From NCBI GenBank assembly GCA_026196225.1, contig JAPHRD010000073.1, forward strand, positions 1 to 64,000: DNA of 64,000 nucleotides. The letters run 5' to 3'. The number at the start of each line of letters is the position of its first letter. Positions within the stretch are counted from its first letter, which is position 1. The position numbers and the translations under genes were made by a program. Shown piece by piece: positions 40,582 through 50,225 of this stretch. The notes beneath the pieces were generated by a model. The model made no database searches, had not been told where the DNA came from, and saw only the letters and a program-made list of their open reading frames with translations. Source of the DNA: Motiliproteus sp. GTDB lineage: Bacteria; Pseudomonadota; Gammaproteobacteria; Pseudomonadales; Balneatricaceae.

Positions 40582-41421
40582 TTGAATGGTGGATTGAAAG
40601 GGCAGGCACTGGGTGAAGCGGTCTTTAAATACCGGACCGGTGTGTTGCTGGGTGCTTTGCTTGGATTATGGACCGGCGGTTTTCCGGGATTGATCTTTGG
40701 TGGCGTCGTTGGCTTTATGCTGCAACGGGCGCTGGCCGGCAAGGTGATGCAGGCGCTCAATCCGCAAAAGTTGTTTTTCGAAGCCACCTTTGCCGTTATG
40801 GGTAAGGTGGCGAAGGCTGATGGTCGGGTTACCGAGCAGGAGATATCCTATGCGCGCCAGGTGATGGCGCGGATGAATCTGCCAGAAGAGAAACGGCTCG
40901 AAGCGATGAAGCTGTTTGGGCAGGGCAAAGAGGCGGATTTTGAGATCAGTTCGGTGGTCGCTCCGCTGGCGCGGTTGATCCGCATGCGCTCTGACGTCAA
41001 GCAGATGTTTATCGAGATTCAGCTGCAGGCGGCCTTTGCCGATGGTCAGGTTAGTCAGGCAGAGCTGCTAGTGATTCAGGAAGTATGCTCGTTGTTGCAG
41101 ATTACTTATGCTGATCTGGAACAGATTCTGCGCCGTTGTCGGGCGGAACAGGCCTTTAATCAGCAGTCTTTCCATGGTCATCAACAGGGCTTTGTTGATC
41201 AGGCTGCACTATTGAAAGAAGCCTACGGTGTGCTGGGAGTAGAAGAGTCGGCGGCTGAAGCGGATCTGAAAAAAGCTTATCGCCGCTTGATGAGTCAGCA
41301 TCATCCCGACAAGTTGATCGCTAAAGGATTGCCGGAAGAGATGATGCAGCTGGCCAAGGAGAAAACGCAAGAGATCCAAGCCGCCTACGACCGTATTCGG
41401 GAGCATCGCAAGGGGCGTTAA
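40582..41421 (+). CDS. djlA: TerB-region/J-domain co-chaperone, DjlA-like
   Basis: Membrane-proximal glycine-rich N-terminus, TerB-like helices, C-terminal J-domain with HPD (YRRLMSQHHPDKLIAKG). TTG start. Confidence 0.88.
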   Translation: MNGGLKGQALGEAVFKYRTGVLLGALLGLWTGGFPGLIFGGVVGFMLQRALAGKVMQALNPQKLFFEATFAVMGKVAKADGRVTEQEISYARQVMARMNLPEEKRLEAMKLFGQGKEADFEISSVVAPLARLIRMRSDVKQMFIEIQLQAAFADGQVSQAELLVIQEVCSLLQITYADLEQILRRCRAEQAFNQQSFHGHQQGFVDQAALLKEAYGVLGVEESAAEADLKKAYRRLMSQHHPDKLIAKGLPEEMMQLAKEKTQEIQAAYDRIREHRKGR

Positions 41422-41593
41422 TCCCTCAATGAGAATCATTTGCGGCTAGTATTGGTCAAAGGGGGGCATTGTAATTGGTGACCCGGTACGTTCTGAGCCA
41501 TGAAATTTCTCGGCCGCCGATCCGTTTGTAAACCGCTGTTGCGACTGCCAGCTGCCAGTATATGTTCTGATCAGTGATGGCTATGGATGCCGG

Positions 41594-42679
41594 TTATTTG
41601 CCCGGCATTGCTTCTTTCCCTCCCGCTGCTCCCCCAGTCGTCGGCTGGATTCCCATCAAGTGTTTCTCGAACAATCCCTTAAAAGTGCTAAGCAGACGTT
41701 TGTCGGTCACGCTGGATAGACTGGCAGCCGGTGGCAATCGGCGCTGAATATAATATTGGCGCTGCTCTCGTCGCGCCTGATTCAGGCGTTGTTGGGCGCC
41801 TTGTTCCACCTTGCTGAACAGGGTAGAGCTGGTACGGACGCCACTGCCGTGGAACAGATCCAGAGTAGGAATCTTTAACGTAGCGGCTAGCGCAGCAAGA
41901 TCGGCTTTCGGGTCAATGCTTGGTTGTTGAGCATTGATCAAAGTGAGGTGAAGTGGCCGCTGGGTTCCGGCGGATTCAGCGTATTTGGCAGCCCAATAGC
42001 CCCCGGTGCCTATGCCCATCAGCACAAAGCGTTTCGCGCCCAGGCTCTGTAGTTGATTGAGACCCGATTCAATTCGTTCGATCAATTGATCGGTGACCGG
42101 TTTCAGATCAATTTCAGGAGTGCTGGCTGCAGCGGCGGATGCGGTGTCATCGACGCGCTTGGGGATGGTTGCTTGTGGCAGGTTGGGAACCGCAATGGCC
42201 AGGCTGTGCCAGCCTTGGCGTGGCAGCCCGGAACGCAAGCCTTGTACCAGTTCTGGCCAGTCCGGGCTGGTGCGATCGTGGTGAAGAATCAGTACGCCGC
42301 CCAGAGCTTCACCGCTGATAGCCTGTTGTTGCAGGCCCAGAAATGATTCTTTTTGGGTTTCCAGCCACAGTACTTCGGTATCAGGCAGTCTGGCTTTCGC
42401 CAATGCGGCCAGTTTTTGCTGATCCGGATCGGGTAGAATTCGGTTGCCTTTGGTGCTGGCCGCTGCTGTTGGTGCTGGTGCCTGTTCGGTGGCTGCAGTG
42501 GATTCTTCTTCTGCCGCTTGAAGCATTTGGCCGGCTGTCAGAAGGCCAATCAAAGTGGTTCCCAGCAGTGGTGTGCGGGTTTTGGTTAGCAGGGTTTTTA
42601 ACAGCGGAGCTTTAGGGTTAATCATCGCTGATTTATACTCGTCGGTCGGTTTGTCCCCAATGGGTGGGGCAGATATCAA
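41594..42679 (-). CDS. DUF3530-like predicted secreted alpha/beta-hydrolase-fold protein
   Basis: Signal peptide region; GGVLILHHDRTSPDWPELVQGLRSGLPRQGWHSLAIAVPNLP; VLMGIGTGGYWAAKYAES. Likely start near 42625. Confidence 0.75.
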   Translation of the reverse strand: MISAPPIGDKPTDEYKSAMINPKAPLLKTLLTKTRTPLLGTTLIGLLTAGQMLQAAEEESTAATEQAPAPTAAASTKGNRILPDPDQQKLAALAKARLPDTEVLWLETQKESFLGLQQQAISGEALGGVLILHHDRTSPDWPELVQGLRSGLPRQGWHSLAIAVPNLPQATIPKRVDDTASAAAASTPEIDLKPVTDQLIERIESGLNQLQSLGAKRFVLMGIGTGGYWAAKYAESAGTQRPLHLTLINAQQPSIDPKADLAALAATLKIPTLDLFHGSGVRTSSTLFSKVEQGAQQRLNQARREQRQYYIQRRLPPAASLSSVTDKRLLSTFKGLFEKHLMGIQPTTGGAAGGKEAMPGK

Positions 42680-42722
42680 AGAGTCTGCAATATTAAGCCT
42701 CGGAGGCGAAGTGATAGCAAGG

Positions 42723-43838
42723 ATGAGGTTGAAATCTAGGCTGCGGTGGTTTGTCGTAGTGGTCTCGGCAATCGCCTTGTCGTCATTGGTGCAGGCGGCT
42801 GAAGATCAGCCCGACTCGCCTAAGCGCGGTACCCTGAGTCTCTATTTCGAAAATGACCTGTTTGCCGAAACCGATCAGAACTATACCAATGGTTTTCGGC
42901 TTTCGCTGGTGTCTCCGGATCTGGACGATTTTCAGCGCCGCTTTATTCAGAATGAGCCCCTTCAGCGTGCCTTCGGTTGGCTGAATCCAAAGCTACAACA
43001 TTTTCATAGCCTGTTCTTAGAGAAGCCCAAGTCCGGTGATGCCACCAGTCGGCGAATTGTGCTTTCATTTGGACAAACTATTTATACCCCGGAATCCATC
43101 GATGCGACTCAGTTGCTTGAAGATGAGCGGCCTTACGCCGGTTGGTTGTATTGGGGGGTGGCCTATCAGGTGCGCACTAAAAACCAGCAGCGTAGTGAGG
43201 ATCACCCATTAAGCACTGACGAATTACAAACTCTAGGGGTAAATCTGGGTATCGTTGGGCCCTGGGCGCTGGGGGAGGAATCGCAGGATTTTATTCATGA
43301 TCTGCGAGGGTTCGATAAATTCCAGGGTTGGGATAACCAGCTGGAAAATGAACCCGGTTTTCAGTTAGTTTACGAAAAGAAACATAAGTTAATACCCACT
43401 CCCAAGAGTGGTTTCGGCTCGGACTTCATAGGCCATTACGGTGGCAGTTTAGGCAATATCGCCATTTACGCCAATGCTGGTGCTGAATATCGGATCGGTT
43501 GGAATCTTCCCGATGATTTCGGGACCTCTGCGGTGCGGCCGGGAGGGGACAACAGTGCCCCGGATACTCCAGCCACTCCAGGATTGGGTTTTCATCTGTT
43601 TTTATCTACGGATGTACGGTTGGTGGCCCACGATATATTTCTCGATGGCAACACCTTTCGCAGTAGTCATAGTGTTAGCAAAGAGCATCTGGTGGCGGAC
43701 GCGGCGCTGGGTTTCAGCTTCTCCTATGATGAGTTCAAGCTATCCTTTGCGCGGATTCACCGAACTAAGGAATTCAAGAAACAGTCCGGTGCCCATAACT
43801 ACGGTTCACTGTCGATTTCCTGGAATTTTAATATCTAG
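42723..43838 (+). CDS. Lipid A deacylase LpxR-family outer membrane protein
   Basis: From internal ATG 42723 (signal peptide); GTLSLYFENDLFAETDQNYTNGFRLSL, HDLRGFDKFQGWDNQLENEPGFQLVYEKK, C-terminal aromatic beta-strand. Confidence 0.85.
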   Translation: MRLKSRLRWFVVVVSAIALSSLVQAAEDQPDSPKRGTLSLYFENDLFAETDQNYTNGFRLSLVSPDLDDFQRRFIQNEPLQRAFGWLNPKLQHFHSLFLEKPKSGDATSRRIVLSFGQTIYTPESIDATQLLEDERPYAGWLYWGVAYQVRTKNQQRSEDHPLSTDELQTLGVNLGIVGPWALGEESQDFIHDLRGFDKFQGWDNQLENEPGFQLVYEKKHKLIPTPKSGFGSDFIGHYGGSLGNIAIYANAGAEYRIGWNLPDDFGTSAVRPGGDNSAPDTPATPGLGFHLFLSTDVRLVAHDIFLDGNTFRSSHSVSKEHLVADAALGFSFSYDEFKLSFARIHRTKEFKKQSGAHNYGSLSISWNFNI

Positions 43839-43964
43839 AAATCTCTATTTAACTCCCTAGCGCCTTTGCCAGAAATCTACGGTAGAATAGCGGCCCTGAT
43901 TCCCGATCAGTAGCGCAGGCTCCTCATCGGGGCTTGCTAAGCTGTTATTTCCACGGGAACCACC

Positions 43965-44633
43965 ATGAGCCAATTCCAAATAGCCCCTTCCATCCTGTCT
44001 GCAGATTTTGCCCGCCTCGGAGAGGAGGTAGACAATGTACTCGCAGCCGGCGCCGATATCGTTCATTTCGACGTTATGGATAACCACTATGTTCCTAATC
44101 TGACCATTGGGCCCATGGTGTGTAAGGCGCTTCGCAATCACGGTGTTACGGCACCCATCGATGTGCATCTGATGGTTAAGCCGGTGGATCGTATGATTGG
44201 AGACTTTATTGAGGCCGGGGCGACCTATATTACCTTCCACCCTGAAGCCAGCGAGCACATTGACCGTAGTCTGCAGCTGATTCGTGATGGTGGCTGTAAA
44301 GCAGGTCTGGTGTTTAATCCCGCCACGCCGTTGCACTGCCTTGAACACGTGATGGATAAGCTTGATATGGTGCTACTGATGTCGGTGAACCCCGGATTTG
44401 GTGGCCAGAAGTTTATCCCTCAAACCCTTGAGAAATTGAAGCAGGCCCGACAGCTGATCGATGCCAGCGGCTATGATATTCGCCTTGAAGTGGATGGCGG
44501 TGTTGGTGTTGGCAATATTGCCGAGATCGCTCGCGCCGGGGCAGATACTTTCGTGGCTGGTTCAGCGGTCTTTAACACCGATGATTACGCGGCTACCATC
44601 GCTGCCATGCGTGCTGAGTTGGCTGGAGTATAG
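43965..44633 (+). CDS. rpe: Ribulose-phosphate 3-epimerase
   Basis: [17 protein letters not shown]...[17 protein letters not shown]...[12 protein letters not shown]. Confidence 0.98.
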   Translation: MSQFQIAPSILSADFARLGEEVDNVLAAGADIVHFDVMDNHYVPNLTIGPMVCKALRNHGVTAPIDVHLMVKPVDRMIGDFIEAGATYITFHPEASEHIDRSLQLIRDGGCKAGLVFNPATPLHCLEHVMDKLDMVLLMSVNPGFGGQKFIPQTLEKLKQARQLIDASGYDIRLEVDGGVGVGNIAEIARAGADTFVAGSAVFNTDDYAATIAAMRAELAGV

Positions 44634-44639
44634 AGACCG

Positions 44640-45326
44640 ATGTCAGCTGCATCTCCCTTTGTAAACGGTTCTGCTCCCGCTGCGGTCGTTTTTGATCTTG
44701 ATGGCACGCTTATCGACAGTGTGCCGAGCCTGGCAGTGGCTGTTGATCGTATGTTGGTGAAGCTACAGCGTCCCGAAGCTGGGATCGACAAGGTTCGCCA
44801 ATGGGTGGGTAACGGCGCTGCGGTACTGGTGCAGCGGGCTCTGAGCGGTTCGGTTAAGGTGGCCGAGGATCTGGATGAAGCACTGGCTGAGCAGGCGCTA
44901 GCAGTTTTTCTTGAAGCTTATGCTGATTGTGCCAGTGAAGGCACCGTGCTCTATCCAGGAGTTAAAGATTTTCTCGACAACATGCAGTCTCGCCAGATGC
45001 CCATGGCGGTGGTCACCAACAAGCCGCTGCGTTTTGTTCCTGAAATTTTGACCACTCTGTCGATTGATCACTACTTCCAGTTGCTGGTGGGTGGTGAGTG
45101 CCTAACCCACAAGAAACCTCATCCTGAGCCCTTGTTGCATGCGGCTCGTAAATTGGGTGTGAAACCACAGCAGCTATTGATGATCGGTGATTCTAAACAC
45201 GACGTGAACGCCGCACGAAATGCGCTCTGCTCAGTGGTTGGTGTTACCTATGGATACAATCACGGACAGCCGATCGTCGATTGCGGCCCCGACTGGGTAG
45301 TTGATTCGCTTATGGAGCTACTATAA
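44640..45326 (+). CDS. gph: Phosphoglycolate phosphatase
   Basis: VVFDLDGTLIDSVPSLAVAVDRML...VVTNKPLRFV...MIGDSKHDVNAARNA. Confidence 0.96.
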   Translation: MSAASPFVNGSAPAAVVFDLDGTLIDSVPSLAVAVDRMLVKLQRPEAGIDKVRQWVGNGAAVLVQRALSGSVKVAEDLDEALAEQALAVFLEAYADCASEGTVLYPGVKDFLDNMQSRQMPMAVVTNKPLRFVPEILTTLSIDHYFQLLVGGECLTHKKPHPEPLLHAARKLGVKPQQLLMIGDSKHDVNAARNALCSVVGVTYGYNHGQPIVDCGPDWVVDSLMELL

Positions 45327-45380
45327 GGTTTCGGCAGTTAAGAATTTTTAAGCGTTTATTGAATTGTTTAAGGCAGAAAC

Positions 45381-45443
45381 ATGTTGGTTAGAATTCGGTT
45401 GTTACAATGCATTATTGGCGGTAACCAGCGATGGCGATGGTGA
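45381..45443 (+). CDS. trpL: Candidate trp operon leader peptide
   Basis: ATG TTG GTT AGA ATT CGG TTG TTA CAA TGC ATT ATT GGC GGT AAC CAG CGA TGG CGA TGG TGA = MLVRIRLLQCIIGGNQRWRW*, 71 nt upstream of trpE, two Trp codons immediately before the stop. Confidence 0.75.
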   Translation: MLVRIRLLQCIIGGNQRWRW

Positions 45444-45514
45444 GACTGAAAGATTGTTGATCCAGGGCGCCTCGGCGTCTTAAACACTACCGCTTAGAAA
45501 ACCGGATTTAAGTT

Positions 45515-46999
45515 ATGACACCCGAACAATTTTCCCAACTGGCCCAGCAGGACTATAACCGTATCCCAGTGATGCGAGAGGTGCTGGCCGATCTTGATAC
45601 CCCGTTAAGTACCTATCTAAAACTTGCCGATGCTCCCTATTCCTATCTGTTGGAATCGGTTCAGGGCGGAGAAAAGTGGGGGCGCTATTCAATTATCGGG
45701 TTGCCCTGTCGCACCATATTAAAAGTGTTCGGTAACCAAGTGGTTGTCGAGACCGATGGCCAACAGGTTGAGAGCCACAATGAAGCCGATCCATTGGCCT
45801 TTGTAGAAGAATTTCATCAACGTTATCGGGTGCCCGACGTGGAAGGTCTGCCCCGTTTTAATGGCGGCCTGGTGGGTTATTTTGGCTACGATACGGTGCG
45901 CTATATTGAACCGAAACTGGCAGCCGGGGTGCCTGAAGATACCTTGGGAACTCCCGATATTTTGCTGATGGTTTCCGACGAGGTTGTGGTGTTCGATAAC
46001 CTCAGCGGTAAGTTGGTGCTGATCAGTCATGCTGATCCCCAGGTTCCTAATGCCTATGAGTTGGCTCAGCAGCGCCTGGACAATCTGGTATCCCAGCTAC
46101 GTCAGGCTGTGCCTGCTGTTAAGGGTGACTTCAGCAAAGGTGCTTCTGTTTCGGAAGAGGATTTTGTCTCTGGTTTCGATCAGCCTTCATTTGAAGCGGC
46201 TGTCGATAAAATCAAGGAGTACATCCTAGCCGGTGATGTGATGCAGACGGTGATTGCTCAACGTATGTCGATCCCGTTTAACGCCCGGCCTTTGGACCTC
46301 TACCGTTCACTGCGTTGTTTAAACCCGTCCCCTTATATGTACGCCCTCAATTTGGGTGACTTCCACGTGGTTGGTTCTTCTCCTGAAATTCTGGCCCGGG
46401 TGGAAGAGGGGGAGGTGACCGTGCGACCGATCGCTGGTACCCGTAAGCGCGGTGATACCCCAGAAAAAGATCTGGCCCTGGAGCAGGATCTGCTCAACGA
46501 TCCCAAGGAAATTGCTGAGCATCTAATGCTTATCGACCTCGGTCGCAACGACGTAGGCCGGGTTGCTGAGATCGGCTCTGTAGAGCTGACCGACAAGATG
46601 GTGGTGGAGCGTTACTCCCACGTGATGCATATTGTTTCCAACGTCACCGGTAAGCTGAAGGCGGGCAAGAATGCCATTGACGTGCTGCGCGCCACGCATC
46701 CCGCAGGAACTCTAAGTGGTGCGCCAAAAATTCGTGCCATGGAGATCATCGACGAACTTGAGCCCGTTAAGCGTGGAGTCTATGGTGGAGCTGTTGGCTA
46801 CCTGTCTTGGAGCGGCAATATGGATACCGCCATTGCCATCCGCACAGCGGTTATCAAAGACAACACCTTGCATATTCAGGCCGGCGCCGGTGTCGTGGCT
46901 GACTCTATTCCACGGTTGGAATGGAAAGAGACCATGAACAAGGGCAGGGCGGTGTTCCGAGCAGTGGCGATGGCGGAAAAGGGCCTGGACGATATATAG
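45515..46999 (+). CDS. trpE: Anthranilate synthase component I
   Basis: [38 protein letters not shown]...[14 protein letters not shown]...[23 protein letters not shown]. Confidence 0.97.
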   Translation: MTPEQFSQLAQQDYNRIPVMREVLADLDTPLSTYLKLADAPYSYLLESVQGGEKWGRYSIIGLPCRTILKVFGNQVVVETDGQQVESHNEADPLAFVEEFHQRYRVPDVEGLPRFNGGLVGYFGYDTVRYIEPKLAAGVPEDTLGTPDILLMVSDEVVVFDNLSGKLVLISHADPQVPNAYELAQQRLDNLVSQLRQAVPAVKGDFSKGASVSEEDFVSGFDQPSFEAAVDKIKEYILAGDVMQTVIAQRMSIPFNARPLDLYRSLRCLNPSPYMYALNLGDFHVVGSSPEILARVEEGEVTVRPIAGTRKRGDTPEKDLALEQDLLNDPKEIAEHLMLIDLGRNDVGRVAEIGSVELTDKMVVERYSHVMHIVSNVTGKLKAGKNAIDVLRATHPAGTLSGAPKIRAMEIIDELEPVKRGVYGGAVGYLSWSGNMDTAIAIRTAVIKDNTLHIQAGAGVVADSIPRLEWKETMNKGRAVFRAVAMAEKGLDDI

Positions 47000-47058
47000 C
47001 GGGTTGTTGATATAGAGGCTTTTGGTTAGAAGGGCATTTGATTGAAAGGGCTTTGCCG

Positions 47059-47571
47059 ATGCGCTCACTATTCTGTTATCCGCTGATTGTTTTAATGGCG
47101 CTGCTGATCGGTTGCACCGAATCATCCAAGCCTGCCAATCTCGATGGCTGGGTCGACAATGGACGCGATCTCAGTGATCTGGAGTTGGTTGATCTGGCTG
47201 GAAATTCCAAGGACTTGGCTGACTACCATGGCAAAAATCTGGTGATTAACTTCTGGGCCACTTGGTGTGCTCCCTGTCGTAAAGAGATGCCTGCCTTGCA
47301 GGCCCTCAGCGATCAACTGGATCCTGAGCACTATGCGGTGATTGGGGTAACGGTAGATCAGAAAGTAGAGCCGGTGAATCAGTTCTTGAGCGAGAACGGC
47401 ATCCGCTTTCAACAGTTTATCGATCCGCAGATGGATCTGGCTATGTCTGAATTGAAAGTACGGGCATTTCCCGAAACGCTAATCGTCAATGCCGAGGGTA
47501 AAGTGCTGCGGCGGATTTTAGGTCCCCGAGAGTGGGATGATGAGTCCTATTATCGACAAATTCTCCCTTAA
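47059..47571 (+). CDS. TlpA-like thioredoxin-family lipoprotein
   Basis: Signal/lipobox-like LIGCTES; NFWATWCAPCRKEMPALQALSDQL. Confidence 0.9.
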   Translation: MRSLFCYPLIVLMALLIGCTESSKPANLDGWVDNGRDLSDLELVDLAGNSKDLADYHGKNLVINFWATWCAPCRKEMPALQALSDQLDPEHYAVIGVTVDQKVEPVNQFLSENGIRFQQFIDPQMDLAMSELKVRAFPETLIVNAEGKVLRRILGPREWDDESYYRQILP

Positions 47572-47776
47572 ATATCCACCATTCAGGTTCATTCAGGAAC
47601 TGTTCAGCTTGGTTAAGTAACAATCATCACCGGGTCAACGGGTATGGGCTTAACCCCCCCCAAAGGTATGTACCCAATTGCGACTAAATCATGAGTATTT
47701 TTAATCAACATTCTGGTATAGTCACACGCTGCTCGTTTTGGGCATTACACTGTCAAAATGCTAAAAGGTTGGAACT

Positions 47777-48073
47777 ATGAAAAAAGTACTTGCATTTGCT
47801 GCCGCCGCTCTGCTGAGCACTGGTGCTTTCGCTGCTGACGGCGAAGCTGTATACAACAAAGCTTGTGTAACTTGTCACGCTCCTGCTGCTGCTAGCGCTA
47901 TGGGCGCTCCTGCTGCACACGATGCTGCTGCTTGGGCTCCTCGTCTGGCTAACGGTATCGATGCTACCGTTGCAAGTGCTAAGGCCGGTAAAGGCGGAAT
48001 GCCTCCTATGGGTCTGTGCATGGACTGCTCCGATGACCAGCTGAAAGCTGCTATCGAGTTCATGGCTAAGTAA
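47777..48073 (+). CDS. Cytochrome c5-family protein
   Basis: Signal peptide MKKVLAFAAAALLSTGAFA; YNKACVTCHAPAAASAMGAPAAHDAAAWAPRL; GMPPMGLCMDCSDDQLKAAIEFMA. Confidence 0.95.
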   Translation: MKKVLAFAAAALLSTGAFAADGEAVYNKACVTCHAPAAASAMGAPAAHDAAAWAPRLANGIDATVASAKAGKGGMPPMGLCMDCSDDQLKAAIEFMAK

Positions 48074-48080
48074 GAACTCT

Positions 48081-48109
48081 AGGGTCACGATCCTTCGGTC
48101 GTGACCCTC
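48081..48109 (+). terminator. Rho-independent terminator of cytochrome c5 gene
   Basis: AGGGTCACGAtcCTTCGGtcGTGACCCTct: strong stem with TTCG tetraloop 8 nt after the stop; only a short T-rich tail. Confidence 0.8.
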
Positions 48110-48414
48110 TATTGCTCTGTTTTTCTCCCCCGTTTTCTTTCCTCGCGCGCTTAATCTAGATCATTTTTGTTGTGTCCTATATTGTCTAGAATCGGTTAAA
48201 CAAAGATCAGTTGTTGCGAAAAATCACTGTATTGATTTCTGTGCCGGATGTTGATCGTGTCCTGGAAAGCTGCCTTAAGGCTATGGATCCACTTTCTACC
48301 CCGGTGTAAAAAAGTATAATGCCGTGACTGATAGAACTTTTTTCGGGGGCGGATGTCAGAGTGCGCAGGCCCGGATAGAACGGGTTGTATTTCTGGGTTT
48401 AATTTAGGCAATTT

Positions 48415-49650
48415 ATGGTTACCTTCTGGTTGTTGAGTGCGCTCCTAGTAGCACTCGCATTACTCTTTTTCTGGCTTCCTTTCTTTAAACGCGCCGATTC
48501 TGCCGATGCGGATATTGACCGCAATGAGCTTAATGTCGAAATCTTTAAGTCTCGCTTAGCTGAATTGGAACAGGAGCTCGCCGATAACAATCTGGACCAG
48601 GCTGGTTTTGATGAGCTAAAGACCGAGCTTGAAAAAAGTCTGTTGACCGAAGTCGATGATTCTCAGCAGAGGTTTGAACACAAGCGTCCCAATCTGTTGG
48701 TACCGATCTCTCTATCTGTTTTGATTCCGCTGGTATCAGTGTTGTTGTATCTGCAATGGGGTGCGTTGGACGATCTGGGTAAGCCGCCGACAGTTGCCGA
48801 AGCGGCACCTGAACATCAAATGCAGGATCTTAATGATCAGCTTGAGGGCCTCAGAGCCAAGCTTGAAGCTAACCCTGATGATCCAGAGGGTTGGTTTATG
48901 CTGGGTCGCAGTTATATGGCCATGGAGCGTTATCAGGATAGTCTGGATGCCTTTAGTCGCTTGACCAAACTGGTGGGCGATCATCCCGAGATTCTGAGCC
49001 AGCAAGCTAATGCAATGTATTTTCTCAATAGTCATCAGATTACTGAAGAAACCCAGAAAGTTATCGATAAAGCGCTGGCGTTAAATCCTAACGATGCTGG
49101 CACTTTGAGTTTGTTGGGAATGGCGTCTTTTGAGTCGGGTGAATTTCTAGCGGCCTACAAGTACTGGCAGCAGTTACTGAACAGCAATCAGGAAACAGTC
49201 AATCGTGAAGCCTTGCTGGCCGCTATTGATCAGGCCAAGCAAGTGATGGATGAGCAGGGCATCGCCTATCCGCAGACGGTCGCAGCGGTACCTGTATCCG
49301 GCGCGGCGTTGCAAGTCTCTGTTTCGCTGGACGATGCGGTGCGTGATCAGGTTAATCCGGACACCACTGTTTATGTTTTGGCTCAAGCGGTTCAAGGCCC
49401 GCGGATGCCTTTGGCCGCGGTTAAGCTGGCCATTAAAGATCTGCCTACCACAGTAACACTGGATGACACTCAGGCCATGGGGCCGATGGCGAAGTTGTCC
49501 AGTGTAGAAACCGTCGTGGTGCGGGCGCTGGTAAGTCTGCAGGGATCTGCCGCTGCGCAGCCCGGCGATCTGTTCGGGCTATCGCAGCCAATCGACGTGC
49601 AGGGTAATGATAGTGTTATCCAATTGAATATTGACCGGGTGGTTGAGTAA
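48415..49650 (+). CDS. ccmI: Cytochrome c biogenesis TPR protein CcmI
   Basis: TM hairpin (FWLLSALLVALALLFFWLPFF ... LVPISLSVLIPLVSVLLYLQWGA), TPR region (DPEGWFMLGRSYMAMERYQDSLDAFSRL), C-terminal Ig-like periplasmic part. Confidence 0.92.
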   Translation: MVTFWLLSALLVALALLFFWLPFFKRADSADADIDRNELNVEIFKSRLAELEQELADNNLDQAGFDELKTELEKSLLTEVDDSQQRFEHKRPNLLVPISLSVLIPLVSVLLYLQWGALDDLGKPPTVAEAAPEHQMQDLNDQLEGLRAKLEANPDDPEGWFMLGRSYMAMERYQDSLDAFSRLTKLVGDHPEILSQQANAMYFLNSHQITEETQKVIDKALALNPNDAGTLSLLGMASFESGEFLAAYKYWQQLLNSNQETVNREALLAAIDQAKQVMDEQGIAYPQTVAAVPVSGAALQVSVSLDDAVRDQVNPDTTVYVLAQAVQGPRMPLAAVKLAIKDLPTTVTLDDTQAMGPMAKLSSVETVVVRALVSLQGSAAAQPGDLFGLSQPIDVQGNDSVIQLNIDRVVE

Positions 49651-49689
49651 CCTCTCTGCCACCCTATAGTTAACCAGGGGCTGAATTAT

Positions 49690-50157
49690 ATGACTCCGAA
49701 ACGTAAAAAACGCTTGGCTTTTGTACTCTCCATCGTCGTTGGTGTGGGAGCTGCGGTAGGTTTATCGCTGTATGGCCTTAATCAGAACATTAACCTGTTC
49801 TTCTCTCCCACTCAGATTGCCGAGGGAGAAGCTCCGCCGAATCAGCGTATGCGCGCTGGTGGTATGGTGGTGGACGGAAGTGTGGTGCGTGATCCAAAAA
49901 GTCTGCTAGTGACCTTCGGTCTCACCGATCACAACGAATCGGTGACTGTGGAATATTCTGGCATTCTGCCCGATCTATTCCGTGAGGGACAAGGTATTGT
50001 CGCTCAAGGAAAGCTGAACAATAAGGGTGTTTTTGTCGCCACCGAAGTGTTGGCGAAACACGATGAAAACTATATGCCTCCTGAAGTTCAGGATGCGTTG
50101 GACGCTGCCGGAAAAGCTGCAGATGGCTCCGATGCTATGAAACCTGCGGAAAGTTGA
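49690..50157 (+). CDS. ccmE: Cytochrome c maturation haem chaperone CcmE
   Basis: [32 protein letters not shown]...[19 protein letters not shown] (haem-binding His in LAKHDENY). Confidence 0.98.
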   Translation: MTPKRKKRLAFVLSIVVGVGAAVGLSLYGLNQNINLFFSPTQIAEGEAPPNQRMRAGGMVVDGSVVRDPKSLLVTFGLTDHNESVTVEYSGILPDLFREGQGIVAQGKLNNKGVFVATEVLAKHDENYMPPEVQDALDAAGKAADGSDAMKPAES

Positions 50158-50225
50158 TCCTAGGTATAATTTTTACCGGTTGATCGCAAATGCGGCGGCC
50201 TGATATACAGAATTGAGGTTGTTTT

